Shown: piece after piece, positions 1-8,890 of the stretch
How the letters are laid out: each line of letters starts with the position of its first letter
Position numbering within the stretch: the first letter of the stretch is position 1
Assembly (NCBI GenBank): GCA_050084515.1
Contig: CM114272.1
Span: 13,640,001-13,704,000 of the forward strand
Length of the DNA stretch: 64,000 bases
From: Blasia pusilla
Taxonomy: Eukaryota > Marchantiophyta > Marchantiopsida > Blasiales
Reading direction: 5' to 3'
Notes under the pieces: generated by a model
The model's input: only the letters and a program-made list of their open reading frames with translations
What the model was told of the DNA's origin: nothing
Database searches by the model: none
Program-made: the position numbers and the translations under genes

Positions 1-326
1 AGATGATGGGCGCAGTCTGTAAGGAACGAGTCGAACCTCTCCCCCATAGCCCCATACATCTCTATGGCCAGGATGAAGATGTGTCCCTCGTGTAGTCGAC
101 TGTAGATATGTGTCTTCTTCACCGCCGCCGCTCCTTGTAGCATTCGCCCTTGGGCCACCACTTGGGCTCGCACTGCCTCCCGCGTAGGATCTGTGACTAC
201 CACGTCCGCCACCACCACCTCAACCTCACGTGTCATGTAGAGATCGACACGAATGAGGGAATCCCGCATGGAGTAGTGCCTCTCTCTCTGCACATGGAAG
301 CCACTCTCCCAAGCACTACTGAACAT
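1..326 (-). CDS. LINE-like protein fragment, runs off the window edge
   Basis: A stop-free minus-strand frame runs from a Met codon at 326-324 to the edge (about 108 codons). It reads a basic start, then a hydrophobic strand ending DVVVTDPTREAV, a KKTHIYSRL stretch and a closing AIEMYGAMGERFDSFLTDC. The spacing of the acidic D, the lysine and the E in a G-x-G context resembles the nuclease-like C-terminal domain that follows reverse transcriptase in many plant LINE-type and related elements. That assignment rests on recalled similarity. The frame is also open upstream of the Met for some codons, so the true start is unknown. It is not part of the methyltransferase elements nearby, from which it is separated by AT-rich DNA. 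A host gene fragment is the alternative. Confidence 0.4.
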   Translation of the reverse strand, partial: MFSSAWESGFHVQRERHYSMRDSLIRVDLYMTREVEVVVADVVVTDPTREAVRAQVVAQGRMLQGAAAVKKTHIYSRLHEGHIFILAIEMYGAMGERFDSFLTDCAHH

Positions 327-394
327 GATACGAAAGAAAGTAGGAAACAACCCGTCTGCCCAAAGTCTTATCGGTTGGTTGCCTTTGTCATCTG

Positions 395-492
395 TAATAT
401 TATTAACAAACTTGTTCTTTTCAATAATTTTGCTTTATCTATATAATATTATTAACAAACTTGTTCTCTTTAATAATTTAGTTTTATCTAAT
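395..492. repeat. 49-bp tandem duplication, AT-rich
   Basis: Two adjacent near-identical 49-bp units (395-443 and 444-492) start with TAATATTATTAACAAACTTG. They differ at a few positions. No coding content is seen. Confidence 0.8.
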
Positions 493-508
493 TTATCTAT
501 ATAATTAT

Positions 509-923
509 GGGAGAGTGACTTCTATATTTACAAACATTTCTCTATGTGACATGTGACAACCGGTCCGCAAGAAAATGTTTCATATGTTATGGGCCAGCAA
601 GAAAAATATTTGAATTTCTGTGCAATATCATTAGTCCCTTCCCTTCACGGGCTACACACAAAAAAATCTTCACACTAAACACTTTTGTATTTCCCGAGCA
701 TCGCACACGCACCTTCCCAGTATATAATTCAAAGAGGATGGGGTTTATGATCCTTTTCTATTTTAAGATACTAGTAAGGTGCCTCTGCGATGTAAGGAAA
801 AAAATTGTTTGAAGAGTTTTTGTTAGTGTATAGTCCGTGAAGGGAAGGGATTAATGATGTTGTACGCAAATTAAAACCTGTTTTTTGCCCATAACATGTG
901 AAACCTTTTCTTGATGTCTAATT
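509..923. mobile_element. MITE-like long inverted repeat, interrupted by element A
   Basis: The left arm (about 509-660) reads inward through AAGAAAATGTTTCATATG and TTAGTCCCTTCCCTTCACGG. The right arm (about 828-923) carries the reverse complement of the same text with scattered mismatches. The right arm stops at the edge of element A and its outer end resumes at 10746-10790, where the pairing with 509-560 continues. The uninterrupted element would be about 455 bp with arms of roughly 140-150 bp around a 170-bp centre that contains no gene. Terminal duplication is uncertain because the flanks are AT-rich. Long arms and no coding capacity fit a foldback or MITE-type non-autonomous transposon. 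Confidence 0.7.
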
Positions 924-1013
924 TGTCGTGCGAATCCACATCGTCATACAACATACATCGCTGACATACATAACATAGACGAGAGCATCCACAAACATAA
1001 GTGTACCACAACT
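924..1013 (-). repeat. Element A terminal repeat B2
   Basis: This 90-bp segment begins TGTCGTGCGAATCCACATCG on the plus strand, so the sense end is CGCACGACA. It is the outermost 3' end of the element and abuts the AATT target duplication. It is repeated as B1 at 1384-1490 and is absent next to the 5' repeat A1. Confidence 0.85.
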
Positions 1014-1381
1014 GAAATCCGTGAAAGACCTACTGTCATAAAACACGTATAGAATCACATACAATCGAGCCAAACCGACTCCACGATGGGAGAATCTAGG
1101 TCGAAGCTTGCAGGAAATACCATAGCTAAGAGCTCTACTCACTACCAAGGCTAACTCCCAACGCAACAGCCTCAACTCAAAGAACTAACTGTTCTTTGTC
1201 GTGTACTCCACACTATATCCTCCAACCTAAGAGCGGGCCCTACTGGGAAAGTCACCCCCAACTGAGTAACCCCCAACCCTATGTATGAAACCGCATCTCT
1301 ACCTAGCCACTACGGTCCTACATAAAGTATGGCCTCTACTAACACACTATACTCTACGACATAATATGTATGGTCATGACA
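1014..1381 (-). repeat. Element A repeat A2 (LTR-like core)
   Basis: This 368-bp segment matches 10368-10745 (A1) in direct orientation over its whole length, with scattered substitutions and one small length difference near the TTCTTTG motif. Its sense start is TGTCATGACC, the same as the 5' end of the element. Confidence 0.9.
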
Positions 1382-1383
1382 GC

Positions 1384-1490
1384 TGTCGTGCGAATCCACA
1401 TCGTCATACAACATACATCGCTGACATACCATACTCACATACATACATAACATAGACGAGAGCATCCACAAACATAAGTGTACCACAACT
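1384..1490 (-). repeat. Element A repeat B1, next to the polypurine tract
   Basis: This direct copy of B2 carries a 16-17 bp extra stretch. It is separated from A2 by only two bases (1382-1383). On its other side lies the purine run CTAGGGGGGCG (reverse complement of about 1491-1501), which looks like the polypurine tract. The layout is therefore PPT, B1, A2, B2 rather than PPT followed by a single LTR. Confidence 0.8.
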
Positions 1491-1662
1491 CGCCCCCCTA
1501 GCTGGCGGTTAGGTCCCTCTAACTCCCAGGTAGCCCTATACATCTACTACATGCTATACACCTTCGTGGGTGCACGAATCAGAAGGCCGGGTGCTAGGTT
1601 GCCCCATCGTTAGTCGCACATCTGTAATCCATATCATGCAAAGATCAAGTCATCTACCTCTC

Positions 1663-2319
1663 CTAAATACATCGAGGACAAACCCACCTTCCAATAGGAA
1701 CAACATCCATATGTGGAATCAAACACATCATGTGCCAACCCCTAGAACACCAATCACACACCAACATACGGGTTGCGTTACCAGCAGACCCACACAACAT
1801 GCACCTCAAGCTAGCACGTATCATGGCTAAGCTTGGGTCAACAGTACCATCCACATTTGGAAGATGACATGGCGCACAATTACGCACATGGTCCTTCCAA
1901 ACAACTCCATCACGACCCTCCAACATGAGAACTCCAGAAGCTAACACCTCGCGCACTCGTAAAATAGTGCGGCCTGTTGTCACATCCAAGGTTGTCGGTG
2001 CAATCTGTTGCAAATAGACATAGTCCCCCACATGGAACCTACCAATCGATAGTCGATAACCTCCACCTCGAATGGTTGCATACCGCAACGTATCTCTATG
2101 TTGAGCAATGGCAAGATTCTCAAAGGCTGTTGGCATAACTCTCCGAAAGAGCTCGTGCCGCTGAGAACACACTCTCATCCACATCTCTAGGTCATCAAGG
2201 TTCACCACCTCACTAGACTCCCGACGAATTGCTACTGGCAAGTCTGGATCTCGGCCGTATAACAGAAAATAAGGTGAGAAGGAAGCCAAGGATTCTTGGC
2301 GACTAAACATGTACCCCAT
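1663..2319 (-). CDS. Element A integrase C-terminal half with PHD finger
   Basis: This 218-codon frame continues the integrase after an in-frame TAG at 2335-2337. Residues 1-60 are the end of the catalytic-core region (FSPYFLLYGRDPDLP is typical of gypsy integrases). Residues about 92-155 form the small beta-rich C-terminal DNA-binding module (GRFHVGDYVYL, ending WKDHVRNCAPCHLPN). Residues 173-217 are a PHD finger with the ligand pattern C173, C176, C188, C191, H196, C199, C214, C217 and the usual W two residues before the last CxxC. PHD fingers usually read histone H3 tails; here the likely role is to direct integration, by analogy with chromodomain integrases. No chromodomain is present. 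Element C has the same domain in the same place. Confidence 0.88.
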   Translation of the reverse strand: MGYMFSRQESLASFSPYFLLYGRDPDLPVAIRRESSEVVNLDDLEMWMRVCSQRHELFRRVMPTAFENLAIAQHRDTLRYATIRGGGYRLSIGRFHVGDYVYLQQIAPTTLDVTTGRTILRVREVLASGVLMLEGRDGVVWKDHVRNCAPCHLPNVDGTVDPSLAMIRASLRCMLCGSAGNATRMLVCDWCSRGWHMMCLIPHMDVVPIGRWVCPRCI

Positions 2320-2334
2320 GGCTAACCATGGAAA

Positions 2335-3006
2335 CTAAATATCCCAGTCTCCAAGATGCCCCTTTTGTAGGCCATACTTGCGCAATGCCCTCTTCACCGT
2401 CTGAACCACATGCTCAGCCAAACCATCCGCCTCTGGATGATCTCGAGACGTGGTCCGATGATCAATCAACGCCTTGTCACACAAGACCAAACTCACCCAA
2501 ACTCAGACACTCTGGGTCGGTCAGCACTTCAGCTAGTGCACCAAAATGACTAAGCACTCTATCAAGAAACACGTACGCCGTTCCCTCACTTGCCTTTTCA
2601 GGTAATGCCACCAACTCAATCCACTTGGAGAAGTGCTCCATCATCACCAACACATATCGATGATGTCGTACAGTCAACGGTAACGGTCCCGCAAAGTCCA
2701 TACTCCAACGGTAACCCAACCCCATAATAGGAAAGGGGTGTTACTATGGTGTAGGGGCATTGAATGATGCCCTCACCCAGTCACAAACCATACAACGTGA
2801 CACCAACTGCTGCACCTGAGTATGCATGCCATGCCACCAATACTGACCAAGGAGTAAGCTATACGTACGCTTTATCCCAAAATGTCCCAACTCGTCATGG
2901 GCATGTCGCACAATGCGCTCTCTCTAAGCCAAATGCGGCACTACTCGTACTCTACCATCCTCCCACACACGGAGAATATGTGTTCCCTCCAATCAATACC
3001 TCTTAG
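2335..3006 (-). pseudogene. Element A integrase, zinc-binding and catalytic core part
   Basis: In sense direction an HHCC zinc module is readable in about 3000-2760 (HAHDELGHFG followed by CMVC). The core follows, with GYRWSMDFAGPLPL carrying the first catalytic Asp, then KWIELVALPEK, and a VLTDPE segment around the second Asp. The reading frame breaks between these pieces and again at the TAG at 2335-2337. In element C the homologous codon is CAG (glutamine), so that stop is a C-to-T change. Gypsy integrases insert the cDNA; this copy could not make the full protein without suppression. Confidence 0.8.
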
Positions 3007-3217
3007 CACGTTGAAGAACACAATCTCGCTCCTTGGCACTCACTATGCCTGGAACCCTACTCGTCCATAGGAACTCCAACACCAACGCATCATCATGAAT
3101 ATCACGCTGATCCGTACCACCATCTCCAACCTTAGGATGTGAAGGTTGGCCATCTACCCTCTGACTAGAGTAAGATGTCATGTGGTCCTCCATACTAGAG
3201 TCCACCCCTAACCAACA

Positions 3218-3718
3218 TTAAAAGGCGGATGCATGCCAACCTGGCACCATCTCCTCATCAACCTCGCCATGCCATCTAGCCCCAATTGCATCCTCTTGGC
3301 TAGTACATGGGTTCCTACTCAACCCATCAGCATCGAGGTTGGCAACTCTAGGTCTATGTACCACCTGGAAGTCATACTCCTGTAAGATAAGAGCCCACCG
3401 TGCAAGCTTCCCTGTAAGCTTTTCAGACTCCATCAACCATTTGGGCGGCTGGTGATCAGTAACAAGGGTAAATTGTATGCCAAACAAGTAACACCTAAAG
3501 TGTGCCACAACCCACACTACTACCAAGCACTCTCCCTCATATGAACTATAGCGCAACTCCGCTGCATTATTCGAACGACTTGCATAGGCCACCACAAACT
3601 CCATGTGCTCATCATCATGTTGTGTCAACACCGCTCCAAGTCCCAACCTACACCAATCAGTGTGTAACTGAAATTGGCGCCCTTTGATAGGTCTCCTCAA
3701 GATAGGCGCCGCCACCAA
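3218..3718 (-). CDS. Element A RNase H domain
   Basis: This 166-codon frame contains a Ty3/gypsy RNase H. FQLHTDW carries the first catalytic Asp, YEGECL the Glu, VTDHQP the next Asp and DADGLSRNP the last. The domain degrades the RNA strand after cDNA synthesis. About 40 residues of acidic tether follow, then a stop. The same sequence is recognisable at 52324-53005 (element C) and 63373-63786 (element D). The join to the reverse transcriptase is broken by a frameshift near 3850. Confidence 0.88.
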   Translation of the reverse strand: MVAAPILRRPIKGRQFQLHTDWCRLGLGAVLTQHDDEHMEFVVAYASRSNNAAELRYSSYEGECLVVVWVVAHFRCYLFGIQFTLVTDHQPPKWLMESEKLTGKLARWALILQEYDFQVVHRPRVANLDADGLSRNPCTSQEDAIGARWHGEVDEEMVPGWHASAF

Positions 3719-3825
3719 CTAGGCCTTAAGCTCCACAAAAGCTCTCTCCTGATCATCTCCCCAGTGCCACTCTTGATCTGATTTCAGCAATTGGTTCAAA
3801 GGCTTTGCCAAAGCACTAAATCCCT

Positions 3826-4689
3826 TCACATACCTCCGATAGTAGCTCGCCAATCCCATGAATGCCGAACTCTACCCACATCTACCGGACGCGGAATAAG
3901 TGCAATAGCCTCCACCTTTGCTTGCTGAACTCCCAAATCACCTGGATAGATCACATGATCCAAGTACTCAACATCCTCATGGAAGAACTTACACTTTCTT
4001 GGATGCAAACGTAGACCATGAGCTTTCAACCGCTCAAACATCATCTGCAAATGTATCTGATGCTCCTCCACCGTGTTACTAAACACCAAGATATCATCAA
4101 TGTAACACCGAACAAAATCCAACCCTGTTAGGATCTTGTCCATCACTCTCTGAAACTCGGAAGGTGCATTCTTCAACCCAAAGGGTAAGAATTTCCACTG
4201 GAACAAACAATCCTTGCCATGAGAGTTGACACCCCAAAATGTTGTCTTGGCCTTGTCACTCTCCCGAATCGGCAATTGATGGTATCTTGCCCGAAGATCC
4301 AAAGTACTGAAAATCTTTGCCTTTCCCACCACATCAAAGATCTCTCCAGGTATAGGCATGGCATACCTATCGGCCTTGGTTTGCCGATTGATAGGACGGT
4401 AATCTCCACACATCCGCCTATCCGTGTAGTTGCCATGCATATCCTTTTTAGCAGGCATGAAAGTGGCTAATGCATACTCTCCATGCGACAACTCCACTAA
4501 TCTAGCCTCCAAAAGGTCCAACGTCCTACTCTGAATCAGGTCCCTCTCCATATCACTATATCGATAGGGACGACGGAAGATTGGCGTATCACTAGCCAAA
4601 TCAATCCGTATACCGGGTCCAACGAGAGCACCCAACTCCTTCATGCTTAAGGCAAAACAACTCCTATAAGCACGTAGGAACTGTGTCAA
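3826..4689 (-). CDS. Element A reverse transcriptase
   Basis: This 287-codon frame covers the N-terminal and palm regions of a gypsy reverse transcriptase. It has DRRMCGDYRPINRQT, the LDLRARYHQLPI segment with the first catalytic Asp, FLPFGLKNAPSEFQRVM, and the active-site YIDD at residues 196-199. It then runs into LHPRKCKFF and the thumb or connection start. Near residue 272 the expected thumb sequence is lost to a frameshift, so the C-terminal residues are out of frame. It lies directly downstream of the methyltransferase frame, consistent with one long pol polyprotein in the ancestor. Confidence 0.9.
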   Translation of the reverse strand: MTQFLRAYRSCFALSMKELGALVGPGIRIDLASDTPIFRRPYRYSDMERDLIQSRTLDLLEARLVELSHGEYALATFMPAKKDMHGNYTDRRMCGDYRPINRQTKADRYAMPIPGEIFDVVGKAKIFSTLDLRARYHQLPIRESDKAKTTFWGVNSHGKDCLFQWKFLPFGLKNAPSEFQRVMDKILTGLDFVRCYIDDILVFSNTVEEHQIHLQMMFERLKAHGLRLHPRKCKFFHEDVEYLDHVIYPGDLGVQQAKVEAIALIPRPVDVGRVRHSWDWRATIGGM

Positions 4690-4785
4690 GCGTCGTTTCT
4701 CACGTCCTGTAAGCTTGGGCCCAAGTAATGGCTCTCAAGTCTCCTCCACTGGCACACTAGAGGAAGAGGATGATGCCATCGGCTG

Positions 4786-6372
4786 CTACGCAACCCCCTC
4801 ACAAGATGGTACACCCTTAGCTACACCATCATCTGAGCAAATAACTCCTCCACCAGCATGAGCAACCAACTCCACATGCCCAGCCATTACATCCCATTTA
4901 CTCCAAGGATGCAAAATACTACTCTCCTCGCCCCCAGTCAATGCCTCTACCGTCCCGGTAGCCATCGAGCTCATTACAAAGGGTGGAAGACCCACACACA
5001 TAGTCCGAAGTCGACGCTGCTCGGCCATACCAAGACTCAAAATCCAAGTCAAACAATTCAGGTCCATGGCCTCACCCAACACATGACGTCGTGAAGCCTT
5101 AGAGATGGAAGCAACCGGTGTCACACCAGTAGCAAATCCCATTGCACGCTCTCTCTCATCAACGTTAGGCTCCACCAATTGTCGCACATGAGAATCCCAT
5201 ACAAGCCCGGGACCACCTTCCCTGTAGGCATGTGACGAGGGAAAACTCACAAATGTGGGTAGTGCCATCCTAGGCTGGCCCACACGGTTCATCACTGCCA
5301 TGGGTGACTGATCAATAACCCTCACCACCTGAGAAAGTCGCCCAGTATCCAAGATACTATCCACTGTAAGGCAAGGATCCTGCTGTAGTGCATCATATGC
5401 TCGACGTAGAACCTCCCTAGGCAACAAGTTTGTCCACCACAAGCGTGCACGATGTGCATGCGAGCCAACTCGCGCTGCATCCAACAACACCGCTGGTCCA
5501 ATCCAAGACCGCACCTCATGAACACTCGCCATCATCCGGATCCGAGTGTCACCCAACAATGGAACATTCTCGAGAATGTAAGCTGGAGCACGTGCCTGAT
5601 GAACTTGAAGATGTCGTAACACCCATACCATCTCCCAAAACAATTGAGACCTAGGGTCGTGTAATCCCTCACCACGACCAACACGTGTATGACCCTGACA
5701 TGGCCATCCAGCAATCATCAAATCGACAGGACCAACACTCTCAAGGTCCTGCACCCCCAACAATGCAATGTGTGACGGCAAAGCACGCTGGTACCCACGA
5801 ATAGTTGATGGCGGCAACAACTCAGGATATCTCCGCATCAACTGACCAATATGTCGGGATGAGACTCTCTGGGCCGTCTCATCTCGCTCCACATACACGT
5901 ATCTCGGCACAAGAATACCGGCCTGCAACACTGCAGCCAAACCAGTGCTAATCCCACCAAAGAGATCTAAGACACAAATGCCCTCCGGCGGATACTGCCA
6001 TACAATGGGTGTAGTATCCAAAGGGGATAACCCAACTGGACCAGAAGTAGGAGTCCGCCGTGGGGCCTCCTCTTCCTCGTGAGGTATAACAGCCTCACAC
6101 CAAGCCTCCTCCACTAGGCGATCAGCCTCCTGCCATTGTGCACCGCCCGAACTCCAAAGTGGCACATCCAACGATGAGGATGCCACTGCTGCAAAACTAG
6201 GGACCTCCTCTACCTCCTCATGCACAGGAGAATGCATAGCAGAAACATTACCCTCCAAAAAGTCTCCTGGCCAAGTGACTACTCCACTAAAACCAGCCAC
6301 AGATGCTAACACTAATGGGGATGATCCTCCTGGTCGAGCCCCATAAATAAATCTCACAGGAACTTGCCTCAT
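4786..6372 (-). CDS. Element A DNA (cytosine-5) methyltransferase, DNMT3-like, intact frame
   Basis: This 528-codon uninterrupted frame carries the standard C5-methyltransferase motifs in standard order: motif I LDLFGG at residues 135-140 (SAM binding), motif II with E162 (VYVERDE), motif IV PCQ at 224-226 with catalytic C225, motif VI ENVP at 268-271, motif VIII RARLWWTN around 308-315, and a motif IX/X region about 402-446 (GFATGV, then VLGEAMDLNCLTW). The short target-recognition region and RAR-x-W-W-T-N resemble DNMT3/DRM enzymes more than DNMT1 or chromomethylases. The motif order is not rearranged as in plant DRM proteins. Residues 1-125 are a protease-to-methyltransferase linker, and about 80 residues follow the domain. 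Expected activity is methylation of cytosine in DNA using S-adenosylmethionine. It lies between protease and RT in the pol order, so it probably was released from a polyprotein. The annotated Met need not be a real start. No obvious catalytic residue is missing. Confidence 0.88.
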   Translation of the reverse strand: MRQVPVRFIYGARPGGSSPLVLASVAGFSGVVTWPGDFLEGNVSAMHSPVHEEVEEVPSFAAVASSSLDVPLWSSGGAQWQEADRLVEEAWCEAVIPHEEEEAPRRTPTSGPVGLSPLDTTPIVWQYPPEGICVLDLFGGISTGLAAVLQAGILVPRYVYVERDETAQRVSSRHIGQLMRRYPELLPPSTIRGYQRALPSHIALLGVQDLESVGPVDLMIAGWPCQGHTRVGRGEGLHDPRSQLFWEMVWVLRHLQVHQARAPAYILENVPLLGDTRIRMMASVHEVRSWIGPAVLLDAARVGSHAHRARLWWTNLLPREVLRRAYDALQQDPCLTVDSILDTGRLSQVVRVIDQSPMAVMNRVGQPRMALPTFVSFPSSHAYREGGPGLVWDSHVRQLVEPNVDERERAMGFATGVTPVASISKASRRHVLGEAMDLNCLTWILSLGMAEQRRLRTMCVGLPPFVMSSMATGTVEALTGGEESSILHPWSKWDVMAGHVELVAHAGGGVICSDDGVAKGVPSCEGVA

Positions 6373-6387
6373 ACATCCATCCCCAGA

Positions 6388-7340
6388 CTACCAACCAGGT
6401 CTATAAGACGTTGTCTCTGTCCAATTATCCATCTGAAAACCCATCGGGTACAATACTGCTCCTCCAACTAGTACATCATACGACTCGGCTGATGTGACCA
6501 CTCTGCAGTACTCCCAACCGAGAGCTATCAATCATATGATCTAGTCTCAACTGTACAGAAAACTTCTCCCGTGTCATGAATTGAGACCTATCATTGGCTC
6601 CTCCAAGTGATGTTTGAATCTGGAATGGGCAAGGCTCAAGCTCTGACCTCCGAATACCCAAACCAATACATGTCGCCTTTCCCAACATCAAAGGTTGGGC
6701 ACCAGAGTCTAACAAGACTCTATCTGGTCTATACACTTGTCTTGTAGGACTCACCAATCGAAATATCCCACTCCCGCTGTCCAACATACATCACCAGGTG
6801 TAAGCCTCTCACGATCAATGGCTGGCCGGGCTCGTAATGCATCCATCTTCACCGTTGCTACCTGCCAAGTAGCACTGGTACTCAATACTACACCTGACAT
6901 AGAGGGCCGCTCCACCGCAACACCCTCATCCATCTCAGCACGTGTAGCAGTAATACCCCCACGTTCACACAACGTGGCTGCTAGCTGAAATACAGGAGCT
7001 AAGTCAAATCCTAAAGCCATCATTTCCGTGGCCGAAAATAATGGGGATCCCAAAACTAAAGTTGCCATCTGCAATACTGCACAGGATGCTGCATCTGTGT
7101 CTACTACACGCGATGTAGATGCTTCAATCCCCACTGTCGGTTCAATAGGCTGCATAGGAACCATGGATGGAGTCCTAAGCACCTCAGACAACAAGAATGA
7201 CTGGGAAAGCCTAGCCTGCCTCCCAGCCTCATCCCTCTGTGGGTCCAACTCCACAGTAGCACCACGTGGCTCTGACGCTCGAGTAGCTCCTCTCGTAATT
7301 GCACCTGATGCCTCAACCTGTGTTGCACTCGCCATATAAG
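6388..7340 (-). pseudogene. Element A gag-protease linker and aspartic protease
   Basis: In sense direction this region starts with a roughly 190-residue linker (frame 7335-6751) and enters a retropepsin-like domain whose active site VLLDSGAQPLMLG is intact in the frame at 6787-6476. The flap and C-terminal part (YDVLVGGAVLYPMGF) lie in another frame after a shift near 6500. The region ends at a TAG (6388-6390) just before the methyltransferase frame. Elements B and D carry the same protease, with H or K at the stop position. The protease would mature the polyprotein. Confidence 0.8.
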
Positions 7341-7594
7341 AGAGATCATCCCCTCCATAAGAGGTGGAAGCCCCTGCTCCCGAACCTGAACCTGCTTGAT
7401 ACCAGCCATAGTAGCCAACTTTTGCTCCAACTGCTCAATCTTGGCAGCCATAGCTGACTCTGTCGTAGTGGTAGGGGTATCCACCGTAGGCTCTCCAACC
7501 ACAAGTCCACCTCTACCACCCCTACCACCTCTACCACCTCGGCCTCTCGGAGCTACTCCACCATGGCGGCAGCCTGATCTCAACTCTGGATGAA

Positions 7595-8890
7595 GATCAA
7601 AGCAACGCTCTCGAGGATGACCGGTCTCCCGCAATGATCACACTGAGTTGGGGCCGACTGAGGCCCATCCTCCAAAGTCTGTCTCCCATCCTCTTGGGGA
7701 CAAAACTTCCTAACATGATCACCTCCACATGTCCAACATGACTATTCTTGCTGTGGGGCAGCAAATGAAGGCAATGGTCTCTATGCAAGTGTCCCTCTAG
7801 GACCTGACTGAGGTTGTCTGTACCCCCCACGACTCCCACTACTACTACCACCACCAATACTAAGAGACTGTGAGGTGGGCTGCTCAACACGAGAAGTAGT
7901 AGTTGTATCCCTACTGAATGCGGATGTCACCACTCTCTCCTTCACCATGTTAAGCTCAATCTTCTCAGATAGAGCAAACACATGGGTCAACGTGGGTGAA
8001 TCATCACTCATAAGAGTAGCATCACGTATCCTGCGGCGCAACTCTCTGTCCAAGATCCCATACCAAAACTGGACTGCTTGAGCCTCAGTCACACCCTAGG
8101 TAACTGAAATCAAGCGTCGCATATGAGTGTATGCCTCACGAAGACTCTCACCACTCTTTCGCTCAAATTCCTGAAGACTCCTCAACTTCTCTGTCTTCAC
8201 TCCTTGATAGTTCTTCTTCAACCTCTTGAAGAACTCTACAACCAGGATGAACGATGGTGGGGCACTCGTATCTCCACTAGTATCCCCACTGGTACCTCCA
8301 CTGGTACCCCCACTTTGGCTCGTACTCGTACCACTCAACGTCGGGCTGGCTGGCATAGTAAGAGCACTACTACCAATACCATCATGGGTGATAGAGACAT
8401 AGCCTGGAGACCAATATTATCTCCACGCCTCGATCTCAGCAACATCGTCTTTCCTAAACTCATGGTAATTGTCCATGGGTGGTCCCTCCAAGTACTGAAA
8501 CAACCCCTTCCAAGCCAAGAAGGGTGTAAACAACATGGCGTTTCGCAACATCTGCATATCACACCACGTATCAAACTCCTGCATGAAGTCCTCCAACTCA
8601 ATGGTGCCCACTGCACCGAGTATCGTCGTGGGCCCTTTATGGCCCCATATATCCCGTCCATGTCCCAAATCAATGGAGCTGCAACACTCAATAACAACGT
8701 AGAAGACTCGGTGTTTGGAACACCCTCGTCCTCCTCTTCATCAACCGTCGGAAGTGGAAAAGGTAGCCGATACCTCAATCCACTCGGTGTGAAACCACCA
8801 ATGTCCGCACCACGGTCCCCAAACAGACCACCAGACAACTCCGTGATGACCAACGCCGACGCCGCACCACCACCAAATTACCACCACTAA
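7595..8890 (-). pseudogene. Element A gag: capsid region and two zinc knuckles
   Basis: In sense direction the capsid-like part begins near 8670 (GTIELEDFMQEFDTWC, then an AWKGLFQYLEG stretch). It continues into VVEFFKRLKKNYQGVKTEKL and ESLREAYTHMRRL around 8280-8110 and IEHNM-type helices to about 7900. A first zinc knuckle, CWTCGGDHVRKFC (CX2CX3HX4C), is encoded at about 7738-7700. A second (CDHC, then GHPRERC) at 7645-7595 is split by a frameshift. Several frames are needed to read it, so the gene is broken. Gag forms the particle and binds the RNA. Elements B and D have the same order. Confidence 0.75.

Noticed and set aside
8123-8890. 255-codon plus-strand frame
   Set aside because: Antisense to the gag of element A, whose minus-strand capsid signature is clear; low-complexity product.
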